A stretch of DNA of 64,000 nucleotides, from contig CM069592.1 of NCBI GenBank assembly GCA_035771175.1, positions 39,758,198 through 39,822,197 of the forward strand, in the 5' to 3' direction. The notes beneath the pieces were generated by a model, which saw only the letters and a program-made list of their open reading frames with translations, was not told the DNA's origin and did not search any database. Shown piece by piece: positions 24,242 through 36,390 of this stretch. The DNA comes from Paratinospora sagittata (taxonomy: Eukaryota; Streptophyta; Magnoliopsida; Ranunculales; Menispermaceae). Within the stretch, counting starts at the first letter, position 1. Each line of letters begins with the position of its first letter. Position numbers and translations under genes: made by a program.

Positions 24242-24889
24242 TGCTGAGAAATCGTCAAATTAGGAACTGAGACTCTGTTCGATTTGTAGGGTTAGAACAG
24301 AGATTGAGGATGGGTTTATATAATTAGAGATGAAATGACTAAAATGCTGGTTCCGCAGCCGCTTGCTCTGACTAAACTTGTCCGCTCAATTTGCACAGCT
24401 TTTCGACCGTTCATGTGGTTGGCACGTGCTAATCATAAGTTTTAATTAAGATGAATAAGTCGGAAGTAATTTTTTTTTTTTTTTTTTGGTCAGGGGGAAG
24501 TAATTTTTTTTAGGAACCCTAATCTAACGAACGGCAAAATAAAAAAATAAAAAAGAAGAAGAAGAAGAATACAAGTACAATTGCAACTATATTTTTAATA
24601 TCATTTGATAGTTCGTTATGCGCAATAAGATTATATTACACATTTAGTTATATTTGTAATTTTTCCAGTTAGATTGACATTTTTTATTTTTCTATAAAAG
24701 GAGAATGAAAAAACTGAAAACTAGCAAATTATTAAAATTAAAGAAAACAGCTAGATAAACTCCATATATAGACTATTTACAACTCATTTCATTTATTTTA
24801 TGTAATTTTTTAAATATACTTAACTAAAACTACTAAAATCACTTTTTTTTCTAAAAAATCGCCATGAAGGTCAGCCCTATGAGACTGAC
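24242..24889. other. ALS upstream region
   Basis: Contains the ALS leader and promoter, then AT-rich spacer with a poly-T run and a short (GAA)n run near 24555. GGAAGTAATTTTTT occurs twice around 24470-24510. Confidence 0.5.
24315..24324 (-). promoter_or_regulatory. Candidate TATA box of ALS
   Basis: On the minus strand, TTATATAAACCC lies about 75 bases upstream of the ATG. Position and sequence fit a plant TATA box with a short leader. Confidence 0.5.
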
Positions 24890-25255
24890 ACTTATACAGG
24901 GGTCAGCCGACCTCTTTTGTAAGGGTCGATCTTGTTCGACCGACCCTTTTATTTCTTTTCTTTTTTTATTTTCACATACTATATTACATTGTGATGTATA
25001 TTATGATAATTTTGTCATGTTTACACTCAGTTCAAACTTATTTAGGCGGTGGAGTATCATACCCCATCGGTATCCCACATGAGAGGAATGATTGAGAAAT
25101 AGTGTTCCTCCGCCCAAATTAGCAGAATGGTAAAAATATGTCAAAATTATCACAAAATGCATCTCAATGCAATATGGTGTGTGATAATAAAAAAAATGTG
25201 AAATAAGAGGGTCAACAAGCCATGGTCGACCCTGCGTGCCCGACCCTAAGGACGG
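24890..25255. repeat. Imperfect long inverted repeat (foldback)
   Basis: Left arm about 24935-25050 and right arm about 25110-25225 are reverse complements at roughly 70-75 percent by eye: TTTTCACATACTATATTACATTG pairs with the complement of CAATATGGTGTGTGATAA text, and TTTAGGCGGTGGAG with CTCCGCCCAAATT. Around the arms are further GGGTCGA/TCGACC palindromes. Target-site duplications are not evident. A decayed MITE is the simplest reading. Confidence 0.6.
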
Positions 25256-25636
25256 GCTTTGTTCTTGTCTATTTTCTGTGCAAAACACATTAAAAAACAC
25301 TCATAAATATTCCATTTCATGAATAATAGTGGATAGAAACAAAAAAACATTAAAATATGCATTTTTTACCGATTTAAAGGATCAAATGTCAAAAAATTTG
25401 AAGACGACGAGTGGTGATTCGCTCTAAATGAGGTCCAAACGATGCTTTCCTAAAATATTCTTTCTACTAAGATAAGAAGATGAAAATTGTGGGCTTTAAA
25501 ATTAGAAGCTAGGGTTTTGGAAAAGACGAAATGGAGAAGAAGAAAAAGAAGAACACAAAGGTGGAGTAGATTGGGGAAATTGTAGTTTAGGAATTTTTTG
25601 ATTTTTGGCTGAGGCAGGAAGAGTGTATTTATGTTA

Positions 25637-26233
25637 GGGTTTTTTTTGAAATTACCATTAATAAGTTTTTATTTTGAAATTTGCTATGTACCAATAATAA
25701 TTTTGGAATCTACCCTACTTGGACTCGGTCAACAACAAGGTAGATCTCTTTTTTATTCACGTTTTACGTTAAGAAGCGCCTTTTGAAAAGGCACCTCTAA
25801 CCCAACATTTAAAAAAAAAATACACTGTTGCCTATAATATTACATGCATAAAACCTGTCATGTTAACAAACCTGCTTATGTTACACAAACTTGTCCTATA
25901 AAAAAAATCTATCTGTGTTACACAAGTAATTTCAGGACAGGTTTGTATCATGACAAGTTTTATATAGGTAATATTATAGGCAACAGTGTATTTTTTTTTT
26001 TAATGTTGGATTAGAGGCGCCTTTTCAAAAGGCGACTCTTAAAGTTGCTTTTTCAAAATTAGCATTTTCAAAAGACGTTTCTTAATGAAAAATGTGAATA
26101 AAAGGAGATCTACCTTGTTGGACTCGGTCAACGATTGTTGACCGGTCCAAGTAGGGTAGATTCCAAAATTATTATTGATACATAGCAAATTTCAAAATAA
26201 AAACTTAATCAATGGTAATTTAAAAAAAAACCC
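25637..26233. mobile_element. 597-bp Mutator-like foldback MITE
   Basis: Two arms of nearly 290 bases, 25637-25925 and 25945-26233, are almost perfect reverse complements. They start GGGTTTTTTTTGAAATTACC and include GGAATCTACCCTACTTGG, GGTAGATCTC, CGCCTTTTGAAAAGGC and CTGTTGCCTATAATATTAC. The flanks ATTTATGTTA and ATATATGTTA agree at 9 of 10 bases, matching the 9-11 bp duplication of Mutator-like elements. There is no coding frame. Small differences between the arms (such as a 13-base GATTGTTGACCGG stretch in the right arm) show some age. Confidence 0.8.
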
Positions 26234-27253
26234 ATATATGTTAAGGTAGGGTTGTGTTAGTGATTGAGGTGTAGATAGTCCATTAAGGAGGGTCTATCTA
26301 GATGCTCTCAAATTAAAATTAGTATAATAAGAAAATGAAAAATAAGGTAACCTCGTTGGGCATGAAGAAAGGTAGAGATCAGTTCATTATTAATTAGGTA
26401 TACCATTTTTATTTTTATTTTGTATGAGATATCCAAACTAGTTTAGGCAAAACCACAAATCTCTATGGACAAGCCTCAGCCAGGAAAGGGAATCACCCAA
26501 TTGTGTGCAAAGCTGGCTCTAGGGTAGAGCCAACCACCCCGGGCCCCCAAAATTTGGGGCCTTCATATGATAATTTTATTCTTATATTTTGAACTCATTT
26601 TTTATTTTTTTTTAATTAAATCATTTTTTACTTATTGTTCATCCCAAAATTTATCGCACTCGAAAACCCTAAGGTGCACGTGTGGTATGGGGTAATGTGA
26701 AAAATGGAAATGAAATTTTTATATATTTCCATGTTTATTTCCCTCTTTGGTCGCGATACCGAACCTATCGCAGTCGATTCGGTAGGAGACGACAGAACCT
26801 TTGACAGGACATTACAAAAAAATTGTTTTTTTGGCATTTAATTCATTGGTTCAGTCCTGTGCTACAAAACCGAGAGACCTCGATTCTGTCCCGCATGACC
26901 GAATCCCACGATGAAAAATTATAACTTTTTTTTTGAAATGCATAAAAAATAATTGTAAATTTTCAAAGATGAATCTCATACCTTTAAAATACTATTTGAA
27001 ATGAAAAAAAAAAAAAAAAACCTTTAAGGAGTAAAGAGGATTGCAAATGGAAGAAGAGTGAAAAAAGACAAAGGTGGAAATGGTGGTTGGTTAGGGTTAA
27101 ACAAGTCTTTTGATGTAATTGGAAAAATAAAATAAGATAGGGGATTTTGGTCCAATCACAGGAGGATATTATTAAAAATATAAATTTATGATTTTTTGTG
27201 ATAAAAAGAGAATTTTTTTGTAGTTCATTTAGCAGCACTTTAAAAATAATTTT
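26234..27253. other. AT-rich intergenic DNA
   Basis: No gene recognised. Near 26525-26570 is a phrase of the CCCCGGGCCCCCAAAATTTGG type, and at 26740-26900 there are GC-richer patches with CCGAACC and CGATTC, both like dispersed-repeat debris. Confidence 0.4.
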
Positions 27254-28260
27254 CAAATAATAGAGTATTTTTATTAAAATGAGAAAATTAATTTTTATTA
27301 ATTTGGTTTTTTATTAAAAACAATAAAATAAGTAGCGAGAAATAAATAATAATAAAGTTCTTTTAAAAAAATAATAAAATGAATATTTCATAAAAAATAT
27401 TATAATTAATAGTAAGTTAAAATAAAAAATAATTTTTAAATAATAAAGTATTTTTTATTAAAATAATAAACTTAATTTTATTAAAAATAATAAATTTGGT
27501 TTTTATTAAAAATAATAAAATTAGTTGTGATGAAAAAATAATAATAATATTATTTAAAAATTTTAATTAAATGAATATTTCATAAAAATATAAAAAATAT
27601 TATTATTAATAATATAAAGTTGGAATAAAAATTAGTTTTCAAATAATAAAGTATTTTTTATTAAAATAATAAACTTAATTTTACTTAGAAATAGTAAAAT
27701 TAGTTTTTTTTATTAAAAATAATAAATTAGTTGTGATGAAAAAATAATAATCATTTTTTTAAATAATAAAATAAGTATTTCATAAAAATATAAAAATTAT
27801 TATTATTAATCTAAATTTAGAATAAAAAATAATTTTCAAATAATAAAATAATTTTTATTTAAATAATAGCTGGCCTATGACACAACGAAATTCTAAAAAT
27901 ATGCACTAGGGTGGCTGGATCATAAACTTAATTTTAATTAAAAAAATAGTAAAATTGGTTTTTTTATTAAAAATAATAAAAATTAGTTGTGATAAAAATT
28001 ATTATTATTAATATAAAGTTAGAATAAAAAATATTTTTCAAATAATAAAGTAATTTTATTAAAATAATGAACTTTATTTTAATTAAAAATAGTAAAACTG
28101 GTTTTTTATTAAAAATAATAAAATTAGAAGTGATGAAAAAATAATAATAAAATTCTTATTTTTTAAATAATTAAATTAGTATTTCATAAAACTATAAATA
28201 ATATTATTATATAAAGTTAATAAAATTAATATATTTCATTAAAATATTAATTTAAATAAA
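27254..28260. repeat. AT-only tandem array, ~200-bp period, about five units
   Basis: The phrase CAAATAATAAAGTA(T/A)TTTT recurs at about 27254, 27436, 27640, 27837 and 28039, intervals of 182-204 bases. In each unit it is followed by AAACTTAATTTTA, then ATTAGTTGTGATGAAAAAATA, then ATTTCATAAAAATATA. Unit four is interrupted by a GC-richer ~55-base insertion (about 27870-27925, starting GCTGGCCTATGACACAACG). Base composition is almost entirely A and T. Confidence 0.8.
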
Positions 28261-29431
28261 AAAATATTTTATTTAATTTAAAATATTAACATAGGTGAAA
28301 TAAGAAAGATTTTGGTTATTGGGGTTGTCGTGACTCATGAGTTTTTTTTCTCTTTTTCTGCCTTTTTTTTAAAAAGAAATAATTTTTTTTTCATGGTAAT
28401 TACTTTTCCGGGAAAATGAATACCACCTATTTTAATGGGTGTGGGTGGGAATCCCATTATCTCGGGAATTACTTTCTCACTCCTAAAAAAATGAAAATAG
28501 TAAAACAAACATGATAAACTTTAAGATTTTCATTCACATCCTCAAGATTACTTCATACCAAATGCCCCCTTGGCATTTTTTCTAGAAAAGGGAAGTGTCA
28601 TTTTCGAGAAAGTAAAATTTTCTCCTATAGTAGGAACATGATTTCCATCCAAATAAATGGTATGTGATTAGGGCTGAAATCGAGTTAGGTCTGGTCGATT
28701 TTGACCCAAAATTTAGCCGAACCCAACCATGTCGGGTGAAGAAAAACTTCACCTGACTTTAACCCGACCTCAAAATTTAAGGGGCCATACCCGACCAAAG
28801 AAACTCACAATCACCCAAAATAATAAAACTACAAAAAAAATAAAAAATAAAAAATAAAACCCACCAAAAGTAATAAAACAAAAGATAACCAAAAAAAACA
28901 AAAAAACAAAATAAAGTAAATATCAAATGTTTGAACTTGTTCTCCAGGGTCATTTTGCAAAGCAAAAGCAAAAGCTCCAAAGGGTCTCCATGCAACAAGG
29001 TAACCCTCACCCAAACTACGTTGAATATAATAGTGCATGTGTATGTATTTTGCATGCAAAACTTATTAAAAACTTAATTTTATTATTAAAAAAGTTATTA
29101 ATAACTAATATTATTCTTGCCTTAAATAAACTAATATTATTGTTTTTTTATAGAGAACAATATTTTTCATATAAGTACCAAAAAAAGGCGACTAAAAGTT
29201 ACAAAAAATAAAAAATAAAATAAAAGAGGGCTGAAATGGTTAAAAAGAATTATTATGAAAGTACCCTTATATTTACTAACATTAAAAGAAATCTTTTAGC
29301 GCCTTATCATCAAATTATCCCATAATTTTATTTATTTTTATATAAATTTATTTAATATTGAAAAGTAGTATGTAATTTAAAAATTTATGATAAAAGTATC
29401 ATAAAGTGAATTAAAGAATTTTAGCTTTATA

Positions 29432-29485
<54 letters not shown>

Positions 29486-30903
29486 ATGCCCATGTATGTC
29501 CGTATAAAGTAAGATAAGACAATATTAAATAAATCATGTATCCAACATAGAGAGGTTGGGGTGTTTATAGGTCACGGCGGTTCAGGATTTCTCAAATACC
29601 AACCAACTTAACAGGATCCTAAGCCTAGTCTAATGTAATCTAATGAAAGGCTCAAATGCCCAATTATATATATATTTGTAAATGATATTGATCCTTTTAT
29701 ACGCTTATATGTTAGTATGAATTCAATGTAATTATGTACATAACACCAACAATCAGAAGTTAAGAAAAGGGATATATGTTTTGAATTCTACAATCACTTT
29801 TTTTGTTTGAAAAAAAGTCTTAAGTAAATCCACATAATTCGAACTCAATTTGACTCAACTAAACCTTTTTCACGATGACAAGAGAAAATCCATATTCTTT
29901 TCAACTATTATGCAAATAAAATAAAATAAATAAATAAATAACAAAGACCAAAAATAAAAAGATCTAGATCACTACAGCCACCCACTCTCCTCTGACTAGA
30001 GTGTTGTATTGCAATGCATACTAAAACACTTCAAGATCCTGAATCACACACTTTCGACCCCACACATTTAGAGAATGTATTTGTCAAGTATTTAATCTGA
30101 CAGAGAAATATAACCAATTTGAAATATGAATCTGACTGTTCTCAATGGATCACCACACAATTAATAGGCCAAACCAAGACCAAACTACATCACTTTCCAT
30201 CTTCCACCTTAGTATAAATTTATTAAAAGCAAATGGCATATCCTCTTCTAGCCATTCAACTGTAAACCACCACATTAAATGCAATTAAACCTACCTTCTT
30301 TTCTGCTTTACAGTAATTCTATTCACACCCACTTGTTTATCTCAACAAACTTTACCTTCTTTCTACACTCATTCAAAAAATATACTCACACCCACCTTAT
30401 ATGCCAAAAATACCCTTTTACGACTATTTATTATCTATTTGCCCATATATCTATTTATAAAGAGAGATGCTACAATAACTCTTAACATGACTTTCATCGC
30501 ATAAGTCTCTCAAAAGAGTATGTTTGTTATGTAGGTGTTTTTGTTTTGACCGTCAGGAAATAAAAATCATGTTAAGAGTCACTTTATTGCTTATGTGTGC
30601 GTGTGTAACTGCAAGAGACTACAATGAACTCACCTATTAGAGAACAAAATGATATAAAAACTTGAACTAATTGTTTTGAAATGATGGGCATGAAGAGGTC
30701 AAAAGGGTACAAGTGCAATTTCTAAAACTATTTGGGTCATTTTTGTCATTTTATGTAAGGAGCAAATTGGGTATTAGAATTTTTGTAAGGGAAAATGAAT
30801 CAATGTATAAACATAACCAGAACCATCCTCTTCTTAATGTCTTAATCTTCATCTTCAATCTTCATTTGTGCTCAAATCTCCCATTTCAAGCAAGATCATC
30901 AAG
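28261..30903. other. Intergenic DNA before the LTPG gene
   Basis: No gene recognised. Contents: A/T homopolymers; CCGAACCC/GGGTCGG-type repeat debris at about 28670-28790; a microsatellite at 29437-29485; and the LTPG promoter at the right end, with a TATA-like GTATAAAC at about 30804, roughly 100 bases before the ATG. Confidence 0.45.
29437..29485. repeat. (TA)n(TG)n compound microsatellite
   Basis: About 16 TA units run straight into eight TG units. Confidence 0.95.
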
Positions 30904-32748
30904 ATGAGAAGCTCTAAGTTACTTTATCTCTTCTACCTGATTACTCTCTTCTCTTCCTTCTCTCATCACATCTTCTCTGCCACTTCTCCATTTGAATCAA
31001 GGTGCCTCACAGTGGTTTCCAAAGTGGCTTCATGTCTAGCCTTTGCTACAGGAAAGGCATCCACGCCTTCTAATGACTGTTGCAGTGCTGTAAAGGACAT
31101 CAAGGACAAGGACCCAGCATGCCTTTGCTATGTTATTCAACAGGTTCATAAAGGCAGGCCAGAACTGAAGAATTTAGGAGCTCAGGAAGCCAAGCTCCTT
31201 CAGCTTCCAAGTGCATGCAAATTGGCCAATGCAACCTACAGTGATTGCCCCAGTAAGACCAGTTTCTTTTATTTTCTTTTTTCTTTGAACTTTTTGTTGG
31301 TGGGCTTAGGTCACGACTAGTCGACTAGTATTGATATTGCCTTAAATTAACCATCTTTGAGCCTAAATGTGAGGTTTTACTATGAAAGGTCTCGATACTA
31401 ATGAATGAGGAATTATAAAGTTTGTCATGTTTGGTTCGTGATTCGGATATAATTTTCTATATCCGAAAATCCTAAAACACAAAGATACATTTGGTTGATC
31501 CATTTGAAAACAATCTAAAGAATTTACTCAAAAACAACCTTTTTTCATAAAAGGATAAAAAATTGTTTTCTGAATTCTTCTCTTCACTGTTTTTGTCTTT
31601 GGATTGCCCCATTCAGATCAGTTTCTTTTATTTTATTTTTACTCTAAACTTTTTGTGAGTGGGCTACGATCGCGACTACTTGACTAGTATTGATATTGTC
31701 TTAACTTAACCACTTTGGCCTTAGACCTACAAGAGGCCTTGGCACTAACAAGGTAGATATCATAACTTATATTCTATGCGATTAGTTTGCCCATATTTGA
31801 TTTGAGACTATTATTTCAATCCACACGTACCCAACTTGTTTGAGTTCCATTAAAGACCATAGAGTTAGCTTGATCTATGCTTTTCTAACAAGAAGGTATG
31901 AACATTGTCTTCACAGGCTTGAATTTGAATGTAAGTTTGCAACTTGTTCGGCTTTAATTCTCACCACTAGATCTTGGTATAATTTTTATGTGCTTCAATT
32001 GAACAGCTAATGGGGTCTCTTGATACTACAGTTATGTAGATAGGAACGGGGAGATTTGGACCTTTTCTCAACCTCAATTGTCTATAGCTTCTTAAGTTGA
32101 TAAAATCAGTCGATACTTGTACATAAGCTTATTTCAAAACCTTACTTTTACCTGTTTGCCTATAATCTTGCACTAGAAATCACAGATTTCCTTTCATTTT
32201 TTCCCTTGCTTGGATGTGAAAGCCTCAGATCACAAGATCAGTAGTTGATCATTGTAACCTACAAACAAATATTTTGGGGCAGCCCTGCTTAATAATATTC
32301 AAAGTTATTGAGTAAATGTAGTTTGATGTGCTATTTCTATCAAAATATTTCATCTGGGTTGTAACTTTTTCTTGTTGATTGTTGCTAGAACTCCTAAACT
32401 TGACTCCTGGCTCACCTGACTATGCCTTCTTCGCAAACTCAACAAAAGGTAATAGTATCATTGTTTTTTCCTCTAAATGATCAAACATTAGCATGCACAT
32501 TTTCAACACTTAAACAACGACTTGTGAACTGAAAACAGGTGCTAAAAATGAGTATGAATATAAGTGCTTGTTTAGGGTTTACTCTCTAATGATCTCTACA
32601 TTTTGGTGCAGCTGCCTCCACTCCAGCAACAGCGACAACTTCACCAGACAGTCCTGGTTCTCTTGGATATATGCACAAACCTTACCTATCATTAGCTGCC
32701 ATCATCACCATTGGCACCACCATCTTCATCAGTGTTGTTTCCAGCTGA
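30904..32748 (+). CDS. GPI-anchored non-specific lipid-transfer protein (LTPG type)
   Basis: Exons 30904-31252, 32389-32448 and 32612-32748 join in frame to 181 residues. Residues 1-27 form a signal peptide (MRSSKLLYLFYLITLFSSFS). The mature part has the eight-cysteine lipid-transfer pattern: C in SRCLTVVSKVASCLAF, CC in NDCCSAVKD, the CxC pair in DPACLCYVIQ, then C in LPSACKLA and YSDCPKLLNL. A Ser/Thr/Pro-rich stretch (ASTPATATTSPDSPGS) and a hydrophobic C-terminal tail (AAIITIGTTIFISVV) fit a GPI-attachment signal. Such proteins sit on the outer plasma membrane and bind lipids in the cell wall. I chose the Met at 30904 because it starts the hydrophobic signal; an upstream in-frame start only adds a polar extension. 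The first intron contains a duplicated exon end. Confidence 0.92.
31243..31715 (+). repeat. Direct repeat of the exon 1 end and donor within LTPG intron 1
   Basis: About 110 bases at 31243-31355 (GATTGCCCCAGTAAGACC onward) recur at 31602-31715 (GATTGCCCCATTCAGATC onward). Both continue with AGTTTCTTTTATTTT and GACTAGTATTGATATTG. In the second copy the GT of the donor is lost. The interval is about 360 bases. Confidence 0.7.
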
Positions 32749-33289
32749 GTTCCTCACAATCTTCCTTAATAGATCATAAGAGGGCATCAAGAACTACCAG
32801 TTGTAGACTTGTAGTACAATTGTTTCTAATAATTTGAGAGATTTTAGAGAACACAACTAGTTGGAACTTCATTTGTAAGAAAACTACATGGTCTATATTG
32901 ATGATGTATGAGCTTGTTCTTCATACCCTCCTACCCCCTTTTCCTCACAAAAACAAACACAAAAGAACAAGTTCTAGTTACAAAGTAATGAACTATTTTA
33001 CCAAATAAAATTGGCGGTGCCTTATGCAAAAATTGGAGGCTTAAAACATCACCACAGAACCAAAAAAATAAAAAAATTCATTATCCACCACAGTATGATA
33101 ATTGTCCATGTAATTCAGTTTTAATATGTATAAATGTGATAAAAATCAGCCTACAGATAAAGTATGTAATAATATCTATTAGTACCTACTACCTCTTTAT
33201 TATGATATAAGATGAATTAAACTAAATGAATAATATGAATTAGAGCCTCAAGACTGGCAGCATGCAATTGGGTTTCAAGTTCAAAGTTT
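32749..33289. other. LTPG 3' flank
   Basis: 3' untranslated region and spacer, with no other gene seen. Confidence 0.5.
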
Positions 33290-33478
33290 GCTGGAGGTTT
33301 TTCTTTCGGGGATTGGTTCAGGAATTGGGAAAATATTATGTTTCCCGGGTATTTAATATGTTCTGCTTTGCTTTCTCGTTTTGAGTGGAGTATTTCTGAT
33401 GCTCCCTATTTGTAATGTCACACTATATTATTAATAAATTATACTTTGCTTCTCTCTCAAAAAAAAAAAAAAAAAAAA
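33290..33478 (+). mobile_element. 5'-truncated LINE 3' end
   Basis: The plus strand translates as FAGGFSFGDWFRNWENIMF, which resembles the very C terminus seen in LINE A (GGFSVLEWFRNW). It is followed by a short 3' region ending CTTCTCTCTC and 19 A's. Only about 190 bases were integrated. Target duplications were not resolved. Confidence 0.6.
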
Positions 33479-33834
33479 TGAAAGTTTTAGTTTAGAAATT
33501 GAACATGAGCACAAGGCATACACCATAATACCATCTCATAATTAACTGTTCTTTACACAAGTGCTTAATATGAGAAAAGCAGTTCCAACAGTAAATGAAC
33601 AACAGAGCATAAAAACTAATTCAGAAAATTTCAATATTTCATGGATTTCAACATTTTCCTCAGGATTTGAAACAAATAATGCATAAAAAGGAAGCAATTG
33701 AACCAAGGAGTACAAGTTATAAATTTTTTTTGGACATGTAGGAAACAGTCCTACTTGCATGGCAATAACTGCTTACATTTGAGCACCTTGTAAAGAACAC
33801 TGGAAGAAAGCTAACTCACCATATAGGTAACTGG

Positions 33835-36363
33835 TCAGCAAATTGGTTTGCCTTCAGAGCCTTCCTCTGCTGAAGCCATCACAAAATGGATCTGTAGATT
33901 AATTTCTTCCTTTCGAGCTTTACGACGCTCACGCTGCATCCTGAAGTACTCTCTCCTCCTCACTTTGAAACTGTTAGGGTTTTCAGGCTGTTCTACTCGT
34001 GGGTAAACGCTAATCTGTTGTATCAGGTTGAACAATAACTGTCAGCCTAGGATTTCTATTTATCTTAAAAAGAAGCATGCGTGTAACAGATTTCCAGAAA
34101 GACCTTTTTCCTATCTGGTCCAAGCTTCTCAAACTTCACCAATCCATCAATTAGGGAAAAGATGGTGTGGTCCTTTCCAATCCCAACATTTTTCCCAGGA
34201 TGGAACTGAAACACCATTAGGAAGAGTTAAAATAAATGCTAACTAGAGATATTAATAAAGAAATTATTCAACATGTAGAAGAACATCAAATAGTAAACAT
34301 TGGATAATGATGGTATTCTGACGTAGGAAGTAAAACTCTCCAAATTGCATACATAAACTACTCTGATTTCCATTTACCTACATAGCTAAGCTGCTCAAGC
34401 ATGAATATGCATCTAGAATGCTGAACCATGAGACCCAAAAGTCTAATAGAATTACACATTTAGCTTCATAAGACTCCTCACCAAAACATGCAATGTTAAA
34501 ATTTGCTTAAACTCCATCAAACTGAATAGAGTATTCTTACACAGTACACCAGCAGATCGATAGCATAGACAAGAATGGATATCTGAACAACATGATGGTC
34601 AGCATGAAACCACTGAGAAGCCTAGAACACGACAACACCCACATATCTCAATGAAAACAACATTGAAATAGATTTTTATACATCATATAAACATCCAACA
34701 ACTTTTAATATACAATTCTACAAGAGGGAAGAATACATCTCAACAAGAGTGTATAGCAAAATTTCCAACAAATTAACATGGGAAGTACTAGTTATTCTTT
34801 GAAATGATTTCGTACATCTTTAGAACAATAGAATATAATGTTTGAAAAAATGGCTTTATAAACCATTTTGAGGCACCAATATGAGTGGAACCCACTATGT
34901 GTTAGTGGGTATCATTAGTGGATTTGTGTTTTCCTCCATGAGTACATCGAAATCGTATATTCATATGTGCAAAATGGAGCTTGGGCAAATGAGAAATTTA
35001 CACCCAAAGAATAACTACTATGATTTTTCCAACTCCAATGGCTCACTTTGAGTGTCAATTTCTCATCCACCCATAAGAATATACAATTTTCGATGTGCTC
35101 ACGGAGAAGAACAAAAATCCACCAAGAACACCCACTAACACGAAGTAGATCCCACTCATATTAGTGCCTCAAAATGGTTTATAAAGCCATTTTTTCAACA
35201 AATGATTCACGTGTTTGGAAAAGTTTTAGAATAAGCTAGCACACATGTCCATGTCGGTACATCAACTCAAGCAAGAGCCTTTCAAGCAGCATTAGTAGTA
35301 TACCATAACGCAATTCCACATTCAACTTAATTTTCTCGACAAAGTTCAGAATTTTAAACCAGGAAATTCTATCAGAGACGATCATTAAAAAGGCTAATTT
35401 GCTATGCTTCAAGCAATATCAGTTACTGCCAAGGATGGGTGCCTTCAATGCTTCAACTGCCATTCCCTAGCCATCGATTATTCTCCTACTTAGTTAGATA
35501 GACTACTGTTAATAGATTTCCTATGGTGCAACAATTCATACAATCTAGGCTGACATTCTAACCCCAAATAGAAGAAGATGACGCTACAAGACATTGAGAG
35601 CTTCAGCTAAGAGCTCTCCACAAGTGTAAACACTAAATCAGAGGTAAAATGAGACCTTTCCTATCCAAAGATTTTTGAGAGTGTATTCCACAAGTAAGTT
35701 GTGTCACTAATTTCATACTTGAAATCAAGCTCAAGCAAGACTTGGGAGATTAGACTGATTCCATGGGGATGATCATAAACAGTAACTTTACCACCTAAAT
35801 CAATCAAATCTTTGTTTTCAGAGATTAAAACATAGCTTAATGGCTCAACGCCTGTAACATTACGAGTTCAAACCTCATCTAACCTATAAAAAATAAAAAA
35901 TAAAAACTCCATTTCCATTTTATTCCTCTTTTAGCTAAAAACCTTTGGAGTCAACAAGCAGCAGAATTACAAATCTAAACCATCAAAATTTTCTCCCTTT
36001 TTCAACCAAATCAATTCAAAAACCATTCAAACTCTGAAATAATTAAGAAATTGAGACTCTAACCTTTGTTCCCCGCTGACGAACAATAATCGCGCCAGGC
36101 TTCGCGACCTGATCTCCGTAAATCTTGACTCCCAGCCTTTTTCCTCTCGAATCTCGACCGTTCTTCGTGCTTCCAGCTCCTTTCTTGTGTGCAGACTCGA
36201 TCACTAGAGGAAACTTAAGAGGAAACGAAACAGAAACATTGTTACTTCCATTAATCAATCCTAGATCGCCTTTAACGAAAGAAGATGAAGAACTCGATTT
36301 CAATGACAGTCCTTTGAGTGCTCCAACCAAGTTGAAGCTAATCGCTGTAGCAGCAGCAGACAT
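33835..36363 (-). CDS. RPL27: Plastid 50S ribosomal protein L27
   Basis: Three exons, 36363-36064, 34205-34104 and 34014-33835, all join in phase 0 to 193 residues. Residues 1-57 form a Ser-rich transit peptide (starts [14 protein letters not shown]). The bacterial-type L27 core follows: [15 protein letters not shown] (the N-terminal arm that reaches the peptidyl-transferase centre), then [38 protein letters not shown] and [20 protein letters not shown] charged plant extension ([19 protein letters not shown]) closes the protein. L27 helps place tRNA 3' ends during plastid translation. Intron 1 is long (1.86 kb) and holds a MITE-like inverted repeat. The upstream Met codons seen in frame are not needed. 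Confidence 0.95.
34842..35198. mobile_element. 357-bp MITE-like element in RPL27 intron 1
   Basis: Terminal inverted repeats of about 45 bases (TTGAAAAAATGGCTTTATAA at one end, its complement at the other) continue as longer imperfect arms, including GAGTGG...CCACT and ACATCGAAAATTGTATATTC-type pairs. There is no coding frame. The target duplication is not clear. Confidence 0.75.
35825..35905 (+). mobile_element. Short tRNA-like SINE head with A-rich tail
   Basis: An A-box-like TTAATGGCTCAACG and a B-box-like ACGAGTTCAAACCTC, spaced as in tRNAs, are followed by an A-rich tail (AAAAAATAAAAAATAAAAA). It is too short for a full SINE and cannot fold as a real tRNA. Confidence 0.45.
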
Positions 36364-36390
36364 TTCTCTGCAAAACTCAATCAATCAAAC

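Noticed and set aside
27254..28260. Centromeric satellite
   Set aside because: Only about five units of an AT-only period, flanked by gene space; too short to be called a satellite.
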